From positions 1 through 64,000 of the forward strand of contig CALGAR010000133.1 of NCBI GenBank assembly GCA_937959285.1: a stretch of 64,000 nucleotides of DNA. The letters run 5' to 3'. The DNA comes from an uncultured Bryobacterales bacterium. GTDB taxonomy: Bacteria; Acidobacteriota; Terriglobia; Bryobacterales; Bryobacteraceae. Positions within the stretch are counted from its first letter, which is position 1; the number at the start of each line of letters is the position of its first letter. Under the pieces are notes generated by a model. It ran no database searches. It saw only the letters and a program-made list of their open reading frames with translations, and was not told the DNA's origin. Made by a program: the position numbers and the translations under genes. Positions 1 through 7,950 of the stretch are shown here, piece by piece.

Positions 1-983
1 CCGGCGCCGGCTCCGATCAACAACCCCTTGAGAAGCGACCTCTTGTGAGGGGCCGGGAGCTCGACCGAATCCAGAGAGGGCTCAGGAATCGCTGGCGCAT
101 CCGCTACAGCCACCGTAGCCATCGTCTGACTGCGGCCAGGAGGGAGAGGCCGCCATCCCTTGGCAGTGTCGCAAGCAGCGTAGAGAGCCTGTATGAACGA
201 GGAGCAGGTTGGATATCTCTTATCGGGCTCCTTTGAGAGCGCCCGCCGCAGGACGGTCTCGAAGGTGGCATTCAGCGTGGGGTTCAAACGCTGCGGAGCA
301 ATGGGCTCCTCGCGAACGATGCGGTAGACCAGACCGGCGAGTGAGTCGGCGACGAACGGCTTCTCACCGGTAAGAATCTCATAGGCGATAACGGCAAGCG
401 CGAACTGATCCGCCCGGCCATCGATCGGATGCCCCTGAATCTGCTCGGGGGACATGTAACTGGGGGTGCCAGTCATTGCGCCGGTATGCGTCATCTGCTG
501 GGAGACGATGCGGGCCACGCCGAAGTCCGTGATCTTCGCCGTCCCATCTTCGTCAATCATGATGTTCGCCGGTTTGATGTCCCGATGGACGATTCCCCGG
601 CGATGCGCATAATCGAGCGCAGCAGCAGTCTGACGGAGAATGTCGAGCAGGGTCTTGCGGTCGGGTAGCTGATCCGACGTAATCAGCTTCTCGAGCGTCG
701 GACCATTGACGAACTCCATGAAGACGAAAACCATTCCGTCTTCTTCTGCGACATCGTAGATGGTGACAATGCCCGGGTGAGAAAGCGCGCCCGCCGATTG
801 TGCTTCGCGAAGAAGACGCTCGCGAAGCCGCTCCCGTTCTCCCGGATCCGTCCAGTCGCTGAAACGGATGGTCTTGATCGCTACAGTGCGTCCGATCGCG
901 GGGTCTTCGGCGCGGTACACGACGCCCATCGCGCCACGCCCCAATTCTCCGGCGATTTTGTACCGCCCCACCTGCTCCAGCAC
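1..983 (-). CDS. Membrane-anchored serine/threonine protein kinase (5' part; 3' end beyond window)
   Basis: Eukaryote-like (Hanks-type) Ser/Thr kinase that phosphorylates cellular proteins. The GTG start at 983 opens onto the kinase fold directly: glycine-rich loop at residues 15-20, ATP-binding Lys37 in VAIK, catalytic HRDIKPAN with Asp135, DFG with Asp153, then the SPEQ activation-segment end. About 60 residues of proline/serine-rich juxtamembrane linker follow, ending in KRSLLKGLLIGAGAG, which looks like the start of a transmembrane helix as in PknB-type kinases. 327 codons are visible; the extracytoplasmic part lies outside the window. It is downstream of the PPIase gene on the same strand with a 94-nt gap. 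The kinase assignment is secure; substrate is unknown. Confidence 0.93.
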   Translation of the reverse strand, partial: MLEQVGRYKIAGELGRGAMGVVYRAEDPAIGRTVAIKTIRFSDWTDPGERERLRERLLREAQSAGALSHPGIVTIYDVAEEDGMVFVFMEFVNGPTLEKLITSDQLPDRKTLLDILRQTAAALDYAHRRGIVHRDIKPANIMIDEDGTAKITDFGVARIVSQQMTHTGAMTGTPSYMSPEQIQGHPIDGRADQFALAVIAYEILTGEKPFVADSLAGLVYRIVREEPIAPQRLNPTLNATFETVLRRALSKEPDKRYPTCSSFIQALYAACDTAKGWRPLPPGRSQTMATVAVADAPAIPEPSLDSVELPAPHKRSLLKGLLIGAGA

Positions 984-1077
984 TGCGTTGCGATTATAGC
1001 ATCCGGCTTTCGGGGCTTTGGACGAACCTGAAACAGGACGACCGTTTCTTGTACTCTACAGATCGAAGACCGCGCCG

Positions 1078-2106
1078 CTACTTCTTGCCGCCGAGACCGG
1101 GCACGATGCTCTGCGCAAAGAAGTTCTGCACCTTGGCTTCATTCCGAGCCACCTCATAGTAGGCAGCTTTGAGAAGCTGGTCCTTGCGATTGAGCAACTG
1201 CTCGCGCACGCTCTGCCGCACTCGGGGATCATTCAGCTCGCGCTGCCCCGCAGGCTCCTTCGAAATAACCTTCAGGATCCGGTAACCTTCCTGAGTCTTG
1301 ATCGGACGCGAGCACTGGCCAGGCTGAAGAGACATCACAAGCTTGCGCAATTCTGCGTTGGCCTGCTCAAGCTGAGATTCACTGATGAAGCCAAGGTCGC
1401 CGCCATTTGGAGCCGTGTTCGGATCTTCCGAATAGTTTTGAGCCAGAAGGGCAAAATCTTCGCCCTGCTGGATGCGGCCAGCGATCATCTGAATCTTCTT
1501 CTGCGCCTGTTCGTCATTCTGCGCCTTATCGTTCTTCAGATTCCGAACGTTCGGGTCGGGGTGGGGCGTCACAAGGATCTGCGCCAGATGAACCTGCGCC
1601 TCAGCGAGATTGAACGCCGCCTTGTTGGCGTTGTAGAACTCCGTGATGTCATTGTCCGTGATGTTGATGTGAGATGTAATCTCTTTATTCATCAACTTCT
1701 GGATGCTCAGCTCCCGCCGAAGCTGCGCCTTGAGGTCATCGACGGTCATCTTGCGGGCATCGAGCTGCTTCTGGAACTCCTCCTGTGTATACGGAGCTTT
1801 CATCTCATTGAACTTTGCCTCCACATCGGAGTCCGTGGCCATCAGGCCGAGCTTCTCGGCCCGCTGCAGCATCACTTCGTTGTCAATGAGGATGCGGAGG
1901 ACCTCCAGCTTCTGGATGAGCACCTGATCGTCGCTCGGACGATTCGCCTGGGAATAGAACTGGAGCCGGTACTGCTTCTCCAGTTCTTCATAGGTGATAG
2001 GCCGGTTATTCACCAACGCGGCCACATTGGCCGGTGGCGACTTCTTACAGGACAAGAATGGGGTCAGGCAGGCCGCCAGGGCAAGGAAGACACTGAAAGA
2101 TCGCAT
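1078..2106 (-). CDS. Secreted SurA/PrsA-like parvulin-type peptidyl-prolyl isomerase
   Basis: Probable periplasmic foldase that isomerises Xaa-Pro bonds in exported proteins. I place the start at the ATG at 2106 because it puts a signal sequence (MRSFSVFLALAACL) at the N-terminus; the frame is open to 2175, and an ATG at 2121 is also possible. The signal ends near FLSC, a poor lipobox, so lipidation is uncertain. Residues about 30-180 are a SurA_N-like helical chaperone domain starting ALVNNRPITYEEL. Residues about 190-300 are the parvulin domain, with the hallmarks AQILV, FALLAQNYSED, GGDLGF and a C-terminal GYRILKV strand. It lies 80 nt downstream of fabD on the same strand. Family is clear, exact clients are not. 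Confidence 0.88.
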   Translation of the reverse strand: MRSFSVFLALAACLTPFLSCKKSPPANVAALVNNRPITYEELEKQYRLQFYSQANRPSDDQVLIQKLEVLRILIDNEVMLQRAEKLGLMATDSDVEAKFNEMKAPYTQEEFQKQLDARKMTVDDLKAQLRRELSIQKLMNKEITSHINITDNDITEFYNANKAAFNLAEAQVHLAQILVTPHPDPNVRNLKNDKAQNDEQAQKKIQMIAGRIQQGEDFALLAQNYSEDPNTAPNGGDLGFISESQLEQANAELRKLVMSLQPGQCSRPIKTQEGYRILKVISKEPAGQRELNDPRVRQSVREQLLNRKDQLLKAAYYEVARNEAKVQNFFAQSIVPGLGGKK

Positions 2107-2186
2107 GCGCTTACATCCCATTTTATGCGAAGGGAGGCAACGGAATCTCAAGCACTTGAGCGGGAATCCGGACATCCGAGGCTCAT

Positions 2187-3119
2187 TCAGGAAAGAAAAG
2201 CTTTCACCGCGTCCAGATCCTGCGCCTCTCCAAACCTGATCCCCTTGACGCCGGGGTCGATGCTGCGGAGCAAACCAGTCAAAACGCCTCCCGCGCCCAC
2301 CTCGACGAAGCGGGTCACACCGCGCGAAATCAATTCGCGGATGGACGAGGACCAGTGCACTGGATTCGGCACCTGCTCATAAAGACCTTGCCTCGCCTCA
2401 CAACCTGTTCGCACCTCGGCAGCCTTCCAGTTGTTAATGAGCGGATAGGCCAGGTCCCGAAACTCCGTCGCCTCCAGGTCGGGCCTCAGGCGCTCCTGTG
2501 CAGGCTTCATCAGCGGACAGTGAAACGGCGCGCTCACCGGCAGCACAACAGTCCGCCGGACGCCGGCAGCCTTGGCTAGCTCTATTGCGCGTTCGACCGC
2601 TCCCTTGTGGCCTGCGATCACAATCTGGTCGGGTGAGTTCAGATTGGCCGCCGTTACAACTTCACCCTGAGCAGCCTCGGCGAGGACCCTTTCGAGAATG
2701 CCGTCCGGCACCTTCAAAAGCGCCGCCATTGCACCGACTCCCTCCGGAACCGCCTCCTGCATGTAGCGTCCGCGCTTCCGGACCAGGCGAACGGCGTCGG
2801 TAAACTCCAGCGAGCCGACAGCCACCAGCGCCGAATATTCTCCAAGACTATGGCCGGCTACATAGTCCGGCGCACAGCCGTGTTCCCGTAGCACGGCCAT
2901 GGCGGCAGTGGAAACGGTTAGCAGAGCAGCCTGGGTGTTCTCCGTCTTTTTCAGTTCCTCTTCCGGTCCCTCGAAACAAAGCTTTGAGATCGGGAAGTCG
3001 AGGGCTTCATCGGCCTGACGGAAGATTCGAGCAGCGGCCGGCCACGTCTCGGCCAGCGTCTTCCCCATACCGGCGTACTGCGAGCCTTGGCCGGGGAAAA
3101 GAAATGCAATTTTGGACAT
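2187..3119 (-). CDS. fabD: Malonyl-CoA:ACP transacylase
   Basis: Transfers malonyl groups from CoA to acyl carrier protein, supplying extender units for type II fatty acid synthesis in the cytoplasm. The 310-residue length is typical. Visible hallmarks are the N-terminal FLFPGQGSQ, nucleophile Ser91 in GHSLGEYSAL, Arg in VRKRGRYM, and active-site His200 in SAPFHCPL. ATG at 3119. It is not next to fabH, fabG or acpP here, unlike the common fab cluster; instead it is followed by the PPIase gene and divergent from the RND transporter, with about 100 nt of shared upstream DNA. Confidence 0.96.
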   Translation of the reverse strand: MSKIAFLFPGQGSQYAGMGKTLAETWPAAARIFRQADEALDFPISKLCFEGPEEELKKTENTQAALLTVSTAAMAVLREHGCAPDYVAGHSLGEYSALVAVGSLEFTDAVRLVRKRGRYMQEAVPEGVGAMAALLKVPDGILERVLAEAAQGEVVTAANLNSPDQIVIAGHKGAVERAIELAKAAGVRRTVVLPVSAPFHCPLMKPAQERLRPDLEATEFRDLAYPLINNWKAAEVRTGCEARQGLYEQVPNPVHWSSSIRELISRGVTRFVEVGAGGVLTGLLRSIDPGVKGIRFGEAQDLDAVKAFLS

Positions 3120-3222
3120 AAAGTTTGATTGTAAGCTGTGGAGAGAAGCCGGCGCCTTATTTGCGGGCGGGGTAACCTTTCAACGCGTTACAATCATCTT
3201 ATTTCGTTGGCGGGAGAACTTC

Positions 3223-6200
3223 GTGCGGCTATCCGAAATTTGTGTAAAGCGCCCAGTTTTTGCGTTCATGCTCATCATGTTCCTGGTCGTGCTGGGCGTG
3301 TTCAGCTTCCTCGATCTGGGCGTTGACCTGTTCCCCAAGAGCGACCCAGCAAACGTTTTCGTTCGGTTCCAGCTTCCGGGCGCAAGTCCGGTTGAGGTGG
3401 TTTCACAGGTTGTACTGCCCCTCGAAGAGGCAATCGCCTCGATTAGCGGCATCGACGAAATGCGAGCCGTCGTCACCGAAGGGGGCGGCTTTATTTCGGT
3501 AACCTTCGTTCTGGAGCGGGACATAGGGGAAGCTGCCGAGGATGTCCGCGAGAAGGTCAGCGGAGCGATGCGTAATCTTCCGCCGAACCTACTTCCGCCC
3601 GTCATTCAGAAAGCGGATCCGGACAGTGATCCTGTCATCACGATCGCGCTGAGCGGAGACCGGTCCGTCCGCGAACTGACCGAAATCGCCGACAAGCAGA
3701 TCCGCCGGGCTCTCGAGACGGTCGACGGCGTCGGCGGCGTGGACATCAACGGCGGGCAAAAGCGGCAGATCAACATTTTCATGGACCTCAACAAGCTGAA
3801 TGCCTATAACCTGACGGCTCAGGATGTTGAGAATGCAGTCCGGACAGAAAATGTTGAATCACCGGGCGGCCGCATCGTTCGGGGAGTCAGCGAACTCGGC
3901 GTCCGAACACTCGGAAGAGTCGAGAATGTAGCGGAGTTTAACAACATCATCATCAAGAATGTCGGCGGGTCTCCTATCCGGATCAAGGATATTGGCTACG
4001 CCGAAGATGGTGTAGCCGAACGCCGGACCTTCGCCTACTACATGAACAAGCCAGCCGTAGTTCTTGAGGTTCGACGGCAGACCGGCACAAACACGGTAAA
4101 AGTTGTTGAGGCGATCCAGCAACGGTTGAAGACCCTGCAGGCCGAGCTCCCGGCGGGAATCCAGCTTGCGGTAGTCAAGGAGCAGGCGACTTACATTAAG
4201 AAGTCCGTGGAGGCTCTCGAAGAGCACCTGGTCTTGGGAAGCCTGCTCGCCTCGCTGATCGTGCTGCTGTTCCTGCGCGATTGGCGCGCGGTCGTCATCA
4301 GCTCCATCGCCATCCCGACGTCGATTATCACAACCTTCACGCTCCTGCGGATGATGGACTTCACATTGAACTCCATGACGCTGCTGGGGCTTACGCTGGC
4401 GGTCGGAATCGTGATCGACGACGCGATCATCGTTCTCGAGAATATCTACCGGTTCATGGAGCGCGAGGACGTGTCGCCAATGCAGGCGGCGATCGACGCG
4501 ACTAAAGAAATCGCGCTGGCCGTGATCGCGACTACGCTATCGCTGGTCATTATCTTCGTGCCCATCGCCTTCATGTCCGGCTATGCGAGACGGTACTTGA
4601 ACGAGTTCGGCTGGACCATGGCGATCTCGATCATGGTCTCGATGCTGGTGGCCTTTACACTGACGCCGACCCTCGCGGCGCGCATGCTGAAACGCAAAGG
4701 GCACGGTGGCGGAGGGCATCACGAACATCATGATTCCTGGCTCGAACGCGCCTACGGCAAAACGCTTGCCTGGTCCCTCGACCATCGTTGGGTGATCGTC
4801 ACCGTCTGTCTGCTGACCTTCGGCTCAACCTTCATCCTTTATCGGTACATCGGGCGTGACTGGATGCCCCAGGAGGACCAGAGCGAGCTGGGCGTCTGGC
4901 TGGAGCTTCCCGAAGGTTCCTCCCTGGAAGCGAATGAGCGGTTGACTCTTGAGGTAGCCCGCAAGCTTGCGGCGATTCCAGGCGTGAGGGCCGTGGTGCC
5001 GGGAACCTCCGGGTTCCTGGACCGGGTAACGATGTCTTTCACCACGCTTCTGCTCGAACCGCCGGAGAAGCGCGCCAGCATCGGAGAGATGGGTCAGAAG
5101 GTCCGCGCTGTTCTTCGAGACTACGCCGTCGCCCGGCCCCGCGTGACCTTCCCGAACGCACTCGGCGGGCGTGATACCTTCTCCCCAATCCGGGCCATGC
5201 TGCTCGGGCCTGATATCGAAAAGCTGGTTGAGCTGGCCCGCGAGGCGAGCGCGGCGATGATGAAGGAGCCCTCGCTCACCGACGTCAAAGCCAATCTCAA
5301 CCTCAGCAACCCGGAACTGCAGGTCGTCATCGACCGGCCGCTTGCGTCAGACCTCGGGGTCCGCGTCTCCGATGTCGCTGGCGCCGTCCGGCTCCTTATG
5401 TCCGGCGAGGACCAGATCTCGACGTTCAAGGAGCTCTCCGAGCAGTACCCGGTCACCATGCGCCTGCTCCCGGGCCAGCGTGACGATCCAAACTCGCTCA
5501 GCCGGCTCCTCGTGCCATCCGGCAAGCTGGGCTTGATCCGCCTGGATTCGATCGCGCGGCTCGAGCGCGGGCTCGGTCCCAGCCGCATCGATCGTGTCAG
5601 CCGGCAGTTCGCGGTCGGCATCTACGGCAACGTGGCTCCCGGCCATTCTTTGGGAGAGGCCGCAGCCGCAACGCAGGCTATTATCGACCGGATGGGTCTT
5701 CCGACCGGATACCGGATGATGTTCTCCGGCCAGGTGAAGATTCTGGAAGAGACGACCGGGAACATGCTGCTGGCCTTCGGTCTGGCTTCGATCTTCATGT
5801 ACATGGTGCTTGCGGCTCAGTTCGAAAGCTTGGTGCACCCATTCCTGATCCTGCTGACACTCCCGCTGTCGATTCCGTTCGCGCTCCTTTCGCTGATCGC
5901 CACGGGCCGGTCACTCAACCTCTTTAGCGCGTTGGGTGTACTTCTACTGTTGGGCATCGTGAAGAAGAACGGAATTCTGCAGATCGATTACATGAATCGC
6001 CTAATCGCGGACGGGATCCCCCTCCGGCAGGCAATTCTTGAAGCGAACCGGGTCCGGTTGCGGCCGATCCTGATGACTACGCTCTCGATTGTGGCCGGAT
6101 TGATCCCCACAGCGGTCGGAATGGGCGCTGGCGCTGGACAGCGATCAGCAATTGCCGTTACTATTATCGGTGGACAGACACTGTGCCTCCTCCTGACACT

Positions 6201-6306
6201 ACTCGTAGTGCCAGTGGGTTACTCGCTCGTTGAAGACTTGAAGGCAAAATTGTCGTCCCGTCAAGTCGCACGCCATGAGGCACAGGCCGGAGCTCTTGGC
6301 GATTAG
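3223..6306 (+). CDS. RND-family efflux permease (AcrB/MdtB-like)
   Basis: Inner-membrane proton-driven efflux pump subunit. The chosen start is GTG 3223, preceded by GGGAGA, which yields VRLSEICVKRPVFAFML, the normal amphipathic start of RND pumps; the frame stays open upstream to 3112, but that extension is not family-like. The protein has 1027 residues with the expected duplicated arrangement: TM1, porter domain, TM2-TM6, a second porter domain and a C-terminal TM block. The proton-relay pair is present as VIDDAIIVLENIYRF in the TM4 region. It resembles the HAE-type multidrug group more than the metal group, but substrate cannot be read from sequence. No periplasmic adaptor or outer-membrane channel gene is adjacent, so partners must be elsewhere. 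Confidence 0.93.
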   Translation: MRLSEICVKRPVFAFMLIMFLVVLGVFSFLDLGVDLFPKSDPANVFVRFQLPGASPVEVVSQVVLPLEEAIASISGIDEMRAVVTEGGGFISVTFVLERDIGEAAEDVREKVSGAMRNLPPNLLPPVIQKADPDSDPVITIALSGDRSVRELTEIADKQIRRALETVDGVGGVDINGGQKRQINIFMDLNKLNAYNLTAQDVENAVRTENVESPGGRIVRGVSELGVRTLGRVENVAEFNNIIIKNVGGSPIRIKDIGYAEDGVAERRTFAYYMNKPAVVLEVRRQTGTNTVKVVEAIQQRLKTLQAELPAGIQLAVVKEQATYIKKSVEALEEHLVLGSLLASLIVLLFLRDWRAVVISSIAIPTSIITTFTLLRMMDFTLNSMTLLGLTLAVGIVIDDAIIVLENIYRFMEREDVSPMQAAIDATKEIALAVIATTLSLVIIFVPIAFMSGYARRYLNEFGWTMAISIMVSMLVAFTLTPTLAARMLKRKGHGGGGHHEHHDSWLERAYGKTLAWSLDHRWVIVTVCLLTFGSTFILYRYIGRDWMPQEDQSELGVWLELPEGSSLEANERLTLEVARKLAAIPGVRAVVPGTSGFLDRVTMSFTTLLLEPPEKRASIGEMGQKVRAVLRDYAVARPRVTFPNALGGRDTFSPIRAMLLGPDIEKLVELAREASAAMMKEPSLTDVKANLNLSNPELQVVIDRPLASDLGVRVSDVAGAVRLLMSGEDQISTFKELSEQYPVTMRLLPGQRDDPNSLSRLLVPSGKLGLIRLDSIARLERGLGPSRIDRVSRQFAVGIYGNVAPGHSLGEAAAATQAIIDRMGLPTGYRMMFSGQVKILEETTGNMLLAFGLASIFMYMVLAAQFESLVHPFLILLTLPLSIPFALLSLIATGRSLNLFSALGVLLLLGIVKKNGILQIDYMNRLIADGIPLRQAILEANRVRLRPILMTTLSIVAGLIPTAVGMGAGAGQRSAIAVTIIGGQTLCLLLTLLVVPVGYSLVEDLKAKLSSRQVARHEAQAGALGD

Positions 6307-6471
6307 GCACCGACTCCGCAAAAATTACGTCCCTGAGTTCCTGGCGCTTGCCGGTAAGGCATGTGCCGGGATCTCTTGTCCTTAAGAAGTAGGCCTCTAA
6401 GAATATTTACGATTCCGACACATCCTTTGGAGGTCTAGTTGCGTCTGAATGAGTACAAGGAGGGGATGACG

Positions 6472-6666
6472 ATGGCGATCGTCACCAAGCCACAGAACAA
6501 ATTTGAATCGAAAGGATACGTTCACTGTCCGATTTGCACACACACAGTCGAAGCTCAGGTAGTCGTAGCCGGGCGCACCGCACGGGTGAAGCCGGGGCAG
6601 AAATGTCCCCGCTGCTCGTCCACGCTCGATGCCGCCTATGTACTGCGACTCGATCGAGCGGCGTAA
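6472..6666 (+). CDS. Small zinc-ribbon protein
   Basis: Unrecognised 64-residue protein with a single four-cysteine zinc ribbon: CPIC near residue 19 and CPRC near residue 45, separated by about 24 residues, as in rubredoxin/zinc-ribbon knuckles. I choose ATG 6472 because GGAGG at 6459-6463 lies 8 nt upstream. The frame also has TTG 6439 behind a second good ribosome-binding site (GGAGGT, 6429-6434), which would add 11 residues. Basic and hydrophilic, no membrane segment. Followed by a second CxxC microprotein 70 nt downstream. Function unknown; zinc binding is an inference from the cysteines. Confidence 0.7.
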   Translation: MAIVTKPQNKFESKGYVHCPICTHTVEAQVVVAGRTARVKPGQKCPRCSSTLDAAYVLRLDRAA

Positions 6667-6667
6667 T

Positions 6668-6713
6668 CGGAGAGCCGGGAATCGCAAGTCGTTGCACTTT
6701 CTGCGGCTCTCTG
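6668..6713 (+). terminator. Inverted repeat between the two zinc-ribbon genes
   Basis: GAGAGCCG at 6670-6677 pairs with CGGCTCTC at 6704-6711, extendable by a G-U and a C-G pair, with a loop of about 26 nt. It sits just after the stop of the first small gene and before the ribosome-binding site of the second. There is no U-tract, so it may be an attenuating or processing hairpin rather than an intrinsic terminator. Confidence 0.35.
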
Positions 6714-6735
6714 CTCTACTAGAATCGAGGAACCC

Positions 6736-6960
6736 ATGAAGAGGAAGAAAACGGACGATCCGGAGCGGTTGGTTCCGAGCGAACTGTTGGAAAAGGCTAA
6801 GAGTTCGCTTGACACGGACAAGCTCAACCGCCGGACGAAATGCACCGTCTGCGGCGGCGAGTGCGCTCCGATATCATCTGAACCACTCTGCTGGGTGTGC
6901 CGCCGGCTGAAGATCAGCGCATGGCGGGACGCCGAAAACCAGATGTCCGTTCAGGAGTAG
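6736..6960 (+). CDS. Small CxxC/CxxC protein, function unknown
   Basis: 74-residue charged protein starting at ATG 6736 after GAGGAA. The N-terminal half is Lys/Glu/Asp-rich and probably helical; the C-terminal half carries CTVCGGEC and CWVC, a likely zinc-binding knuckle. I do not recognise the family. Lying directly behind another four-cysteine microprotein suggests a paired nucleic-acid- or protein-binding role, but this is inference only. Confidence 0.62.
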   Translation: MKRKKTDDPERLVPSELLEKAKSSLDTDKLNRRTKCTVCGGECAPISSEPLCWVCRRLKISAWRDAENQMSVQE

Positions 6961-6978
6961 CTGATTCGTCCTAATCTG

Positions 6979-7935
6979 TTACGCATTCAAAATGGGTACG
7001 TCTACACCAAGACCTTCAGCTCTCGCTCTTTCGTAAACATACGCCGCTGCCGCTACGTCCTGAACGGCCAGCCCCACCGATTTGAACACCGTGATGTCCT
7101 CCGGGCCGCGCACCGGCGGCTCGGAGGACGCCAATACCTTCTCCAGCGGAACTACCTTTTCTCGCCAGTCATTGTCGTTTAGCGCAAGCACCAGATCTCC
7201 TGCCTCGATGCGCGCCTGTTCAACCGAATCAACCACAATTTCACGGGCACGGCAGAGGAGATCTGGCGGTAGCTCCCGGCGCGCGGGGTTGTTGGAGCCA
7301 ATCGCGTTGATGTGGGTTCCCGGCGCGATCCACCGCGATTCGAGAACCGGCTCCTTTGCATACGTGCTCGTAACAACGACAGGAGCGTCACGCACCGCAG
7401 CTTCGGCAGATTCGACGGGATTGACGGGAATCTTCAGCTTTTCAGACATCTGCTCGGCAAAGCTGTTGCGCTTGTTCGCCGAGCGGCTCCAGACGCGAAC
7501 CTGGCGAATGGGGCGCACCGCGCATACGGCCTCTACCTGGCTCCGGGCTTGAAACCCGCTGCCGATAATTCCGAGCGTGTCGGCATCGGGTGCAGCAAGA
7601 AGGTCTGTGGCAAGCCCGCTCGCCGCGCCGGTGCGAATCTGACCGAGATGATCTGCTTCGATGAAAGCGAGGGGGCGCGCCGTCGCGGCCTCGTACAACA
7701 GGACGGCGAAGTATGCGCCGCCGCGAGGATTCGTAGAGTAGATCTTTGTGCCGAAATACCCCCGGCAGGAGGCAGCCATTTGATGGAGAATGCTGCCTGT
7801 ATCGAGGATGAGCCTTCGCCGGGGCTGGTTGATCGCTTCCCCCGAGCCCAGAGCTTGAAACGCCTCCCGCATCAGGCGGATGCACTCCCGCATCAGCAGG
7901 AGGCGCTGTACATCAGGCTCTTTTAAAATGAGCAT
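6979..7935 (-). CDS. Ornithine cyclodeaminase / mu-crystallin family NAD(P)-dependent enzyme
   Basis: 318-residue member of the OCD/mu-crystallin family, which includes ornithine cyclodeaminase, alanine dehydrogenase and ketimine reductases. A split N-terminal dimerisation/substrate domain surrounds a Rossmann domain with the nucleotide loop LGIIGSGFQARSQ near residue 125. Other family marks are GQIRTGAASGLATDLLA, THINAIGSN and the C-terminal FKSVGLAVQDVAAA. ATG 7935 begins only 15 nt after the aceE stop on the same strand, so the two are probably co-transcribed. Which amino or imino acid it acts on cannot be assigned from sequence. Confidence 0.9.
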   Translation of the reverse strand: MLILKEPDVQRLLLMRECIRLMREAFQALGSGEAINQPRRRLILDTGSILHQMAASCRGYFGTKIYSTNPRGGAYFAVLLYEAATARPLAFIEADHLGQIRTGAASGLATDLLAAPDADTLGIIGSGFQARSQVEAVCAVRPIRQVRVWSRSANKRNSFAEQMSEKLKIPVNPVESAEAAVRDAPVVVTSTYAKEPVLESRWIAPGTHINAIGSNNPARRELPPDLLCRAREIVVDSVEQARIEAGDLVLALNDNDWREKVVPLEKVLASSEPPVRGPEDITVFKSVGLAVQDVAAAAYVYERARAEGLGVDVPILNA

Positions 7936-7950
7936 CCGGAAGCGGAATGC

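Noticed and set aside
1018..2382. 454-codon plus-strand open frame over the PPIase gene
   Set aside because: Antisense shadow of a clear family member; the translation is Leu/Arg-rich with no family pattern.
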